From: Arthonia radiata
Taxonomy: Eukaryota; Ascomycota; Arthoniomycetes; Arthoniales; Arthoniaceae
Direction of reading: 5' to 3'
DNA: 64,000 nt
Assembly: GCA_002989075.1 (NCBI GenBank)
Contig: PSQN01000003.1
Location: forward strand, 1 to 64,000
In this document: positions 63,313 through 64,000 of the stretch, one piece after another
How the letters are laid out: each line of letters begins with the position of its first letter
How positions within the stretch are numbered: the stretch's first letter is position 1
Program-made: the position numbers and the translations under genes
Notes under the pieces: model-generated
Seen by the model: the letters and a program-made list of their open reading frames with translations, nothing else
What the model was told of the DNA's origin: nothing
Database searches by the model: none

Positions 63313-64000
63313 GCTCCGACTGTAGAAGCTCCGCGCGGGTAAATATCGCTGACTAGTTCTGTCTAGGTTCATTTGGTCCGATCAAATCCGCTTTGATCAC
63401 CATCAAAGCACCAGCTATTCAAACAGTGTGGACCGAGGACGCGAGGTTGTAGACAAACACCCTACCTCGAACAGAACTGGGCCGGGTGCATGCTGACTTT
63501 GCCCAATCCCTGAAGCCGGTCGAGCGCGAATTCTAGTGCGCCTTTCTAGGAAAGCGTGATGGACGGGCACCTTTCGGCGGTAGCGATACCAAGTTGTATT
63601 GCGTTGTTCATGAAGCTGCGGAAGTTGGTGCGTACTGCCGGATTGGACAAGCCTCAGTGTATCGAAGCGCCGACGGAGAAGGAGGAGGAGATGACGATTT
63701 CGTGGATCTTTCGTGTCGACAAGTCGTGAGAATCGTGTAGCGAGAAGCGAGCGTCGATGGGCCATGGTAAGTAGATTGCAAAGGAGTAGAAACAGAAGAC
63801 ATGGGCGGAAAGATGTGAGAAATGTGCATTTCTGCCCAATCTGGCAATCTGACCTCAATGGTATAAACTAGCGCGGAAGAAACGCGCTAAAACTGACGCG
63901 TCCCGACGCGTGCTCCAACAACCGCTATTCATCTGCTCCCACCATATCTTCGCCGTATTTGCTCATCGTCGCCAGCGCCCATCATCACGTCTCCTCATAC
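63313..64000. other. Right edge, nothing convincing
   Basis: A 147-codon minus-strand frame at 63415-63858, Arg/Leu/Ser-rich, is open across most of this stretch but shows no domain and overlaps two other open frames; I treat it as chance. A minus-strand gene entering from the right cannot be excluded. Confidence 0.4.

Noticed and set aside
63415-63858. 147-codon Arg/Leu-rich minus-strand frame at the right edge
   Set aside because: Overlaps two other open frames and shows no domain; it may be chance in a GC-balanced region.
1-64000. CRISPR arrays, operons, tRNA or rRNA genes
   Set aside because: No spaced repeats of CRISPR type; the genome is eukaryotic. I did not find a cloverleaf or rRNA segment by eye, but a tRNA scan was not possible here.

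Overview
This window is the left end of a chromosome of a filamentous ascomycete (Pezizomycotina). It opens with about 16 copies of the CCCTAA telomere repeat, followed by about 2.5 kb of extremely AT-rich DNA that looks like RIP-degraded subtelomere, and then switches abruptly to GC-balanced, intron-containing genes. Introns are 44-150 nt with GT...CTAAC/CTGAC...AG signals. The protein families (Zn2Cys6/MHR regulator, DUF6594, DUF7580, DUF3500, HET, NACHT-TPR NLR, flotillin-like, fungal feruloyl esterase) are typical of Pezizomycotina; a Dothideomycete is my guess, by inference only. || Layout. 3.4-5.8 kb: two secreted proteins (lysozyme-like; cysteine-rich effector-like). 7.2-8.3 kb: DUF6594 membrane protein. 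9.2-11.8 kb: two adjacent Ser/Arg/Pro-rich proteins that share a repeated motif. 12.1-17.4 kb: a large NLR-type STAND protein (N-terminal fungal domain, NACHT, TPR, zinc-binding C-terminus) with apparent frameshifts. 19.1-20.7 kb: a tandem pair of F-box-like paralogs. 21.2-27.1 kb: a metabolic group made of a SAM methyltransferase, an isocitrate-lyase/PEP-mutase-type enzyme, an FAD monooxygenase and a divergently transcribed short-chain dehydrogenase. 28-38 kb: secreted 5'-nucleotidase-type phosphoesterase, a small unknown gene, a DUF3500 protein, a Zn2Cys6 regulator and a secreted tannase/feruloyl esterase. 38.1-42.9 kb: a DUF7580 protein head-to-head with a C2H2 protein that carries an in-frame stop. 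47.9-49.6 kb: a flotillin-like protein. || From about 43 kb to the end the window is gene-poor by long-ORF standards. Splicing by eye recovers several short multi-exon genes that no long ORF reveals: a dispersed family of three small charged proteins (43.8, 44.8, 52.5 kb), a head-to-head pair of low-complexity paralogs (50.1-51.3 kb), and a tandem array of five two-exon genes (55.9-59.5 kb) that share a phase-2 intron position and a CxC motif. The array is followed by a broken SRR1-like gene and an interrupted HET-domain gene. || The most interesting material is (1) the five-gene CxC array with its duplicated, ungapped intergenic block, (2) the small DHH family, and (3) the NLR whose Walker A lysine is restored only if a GC-AG intron is used. 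All intron calls come from reading splice signals and phase; none has transcript support here.
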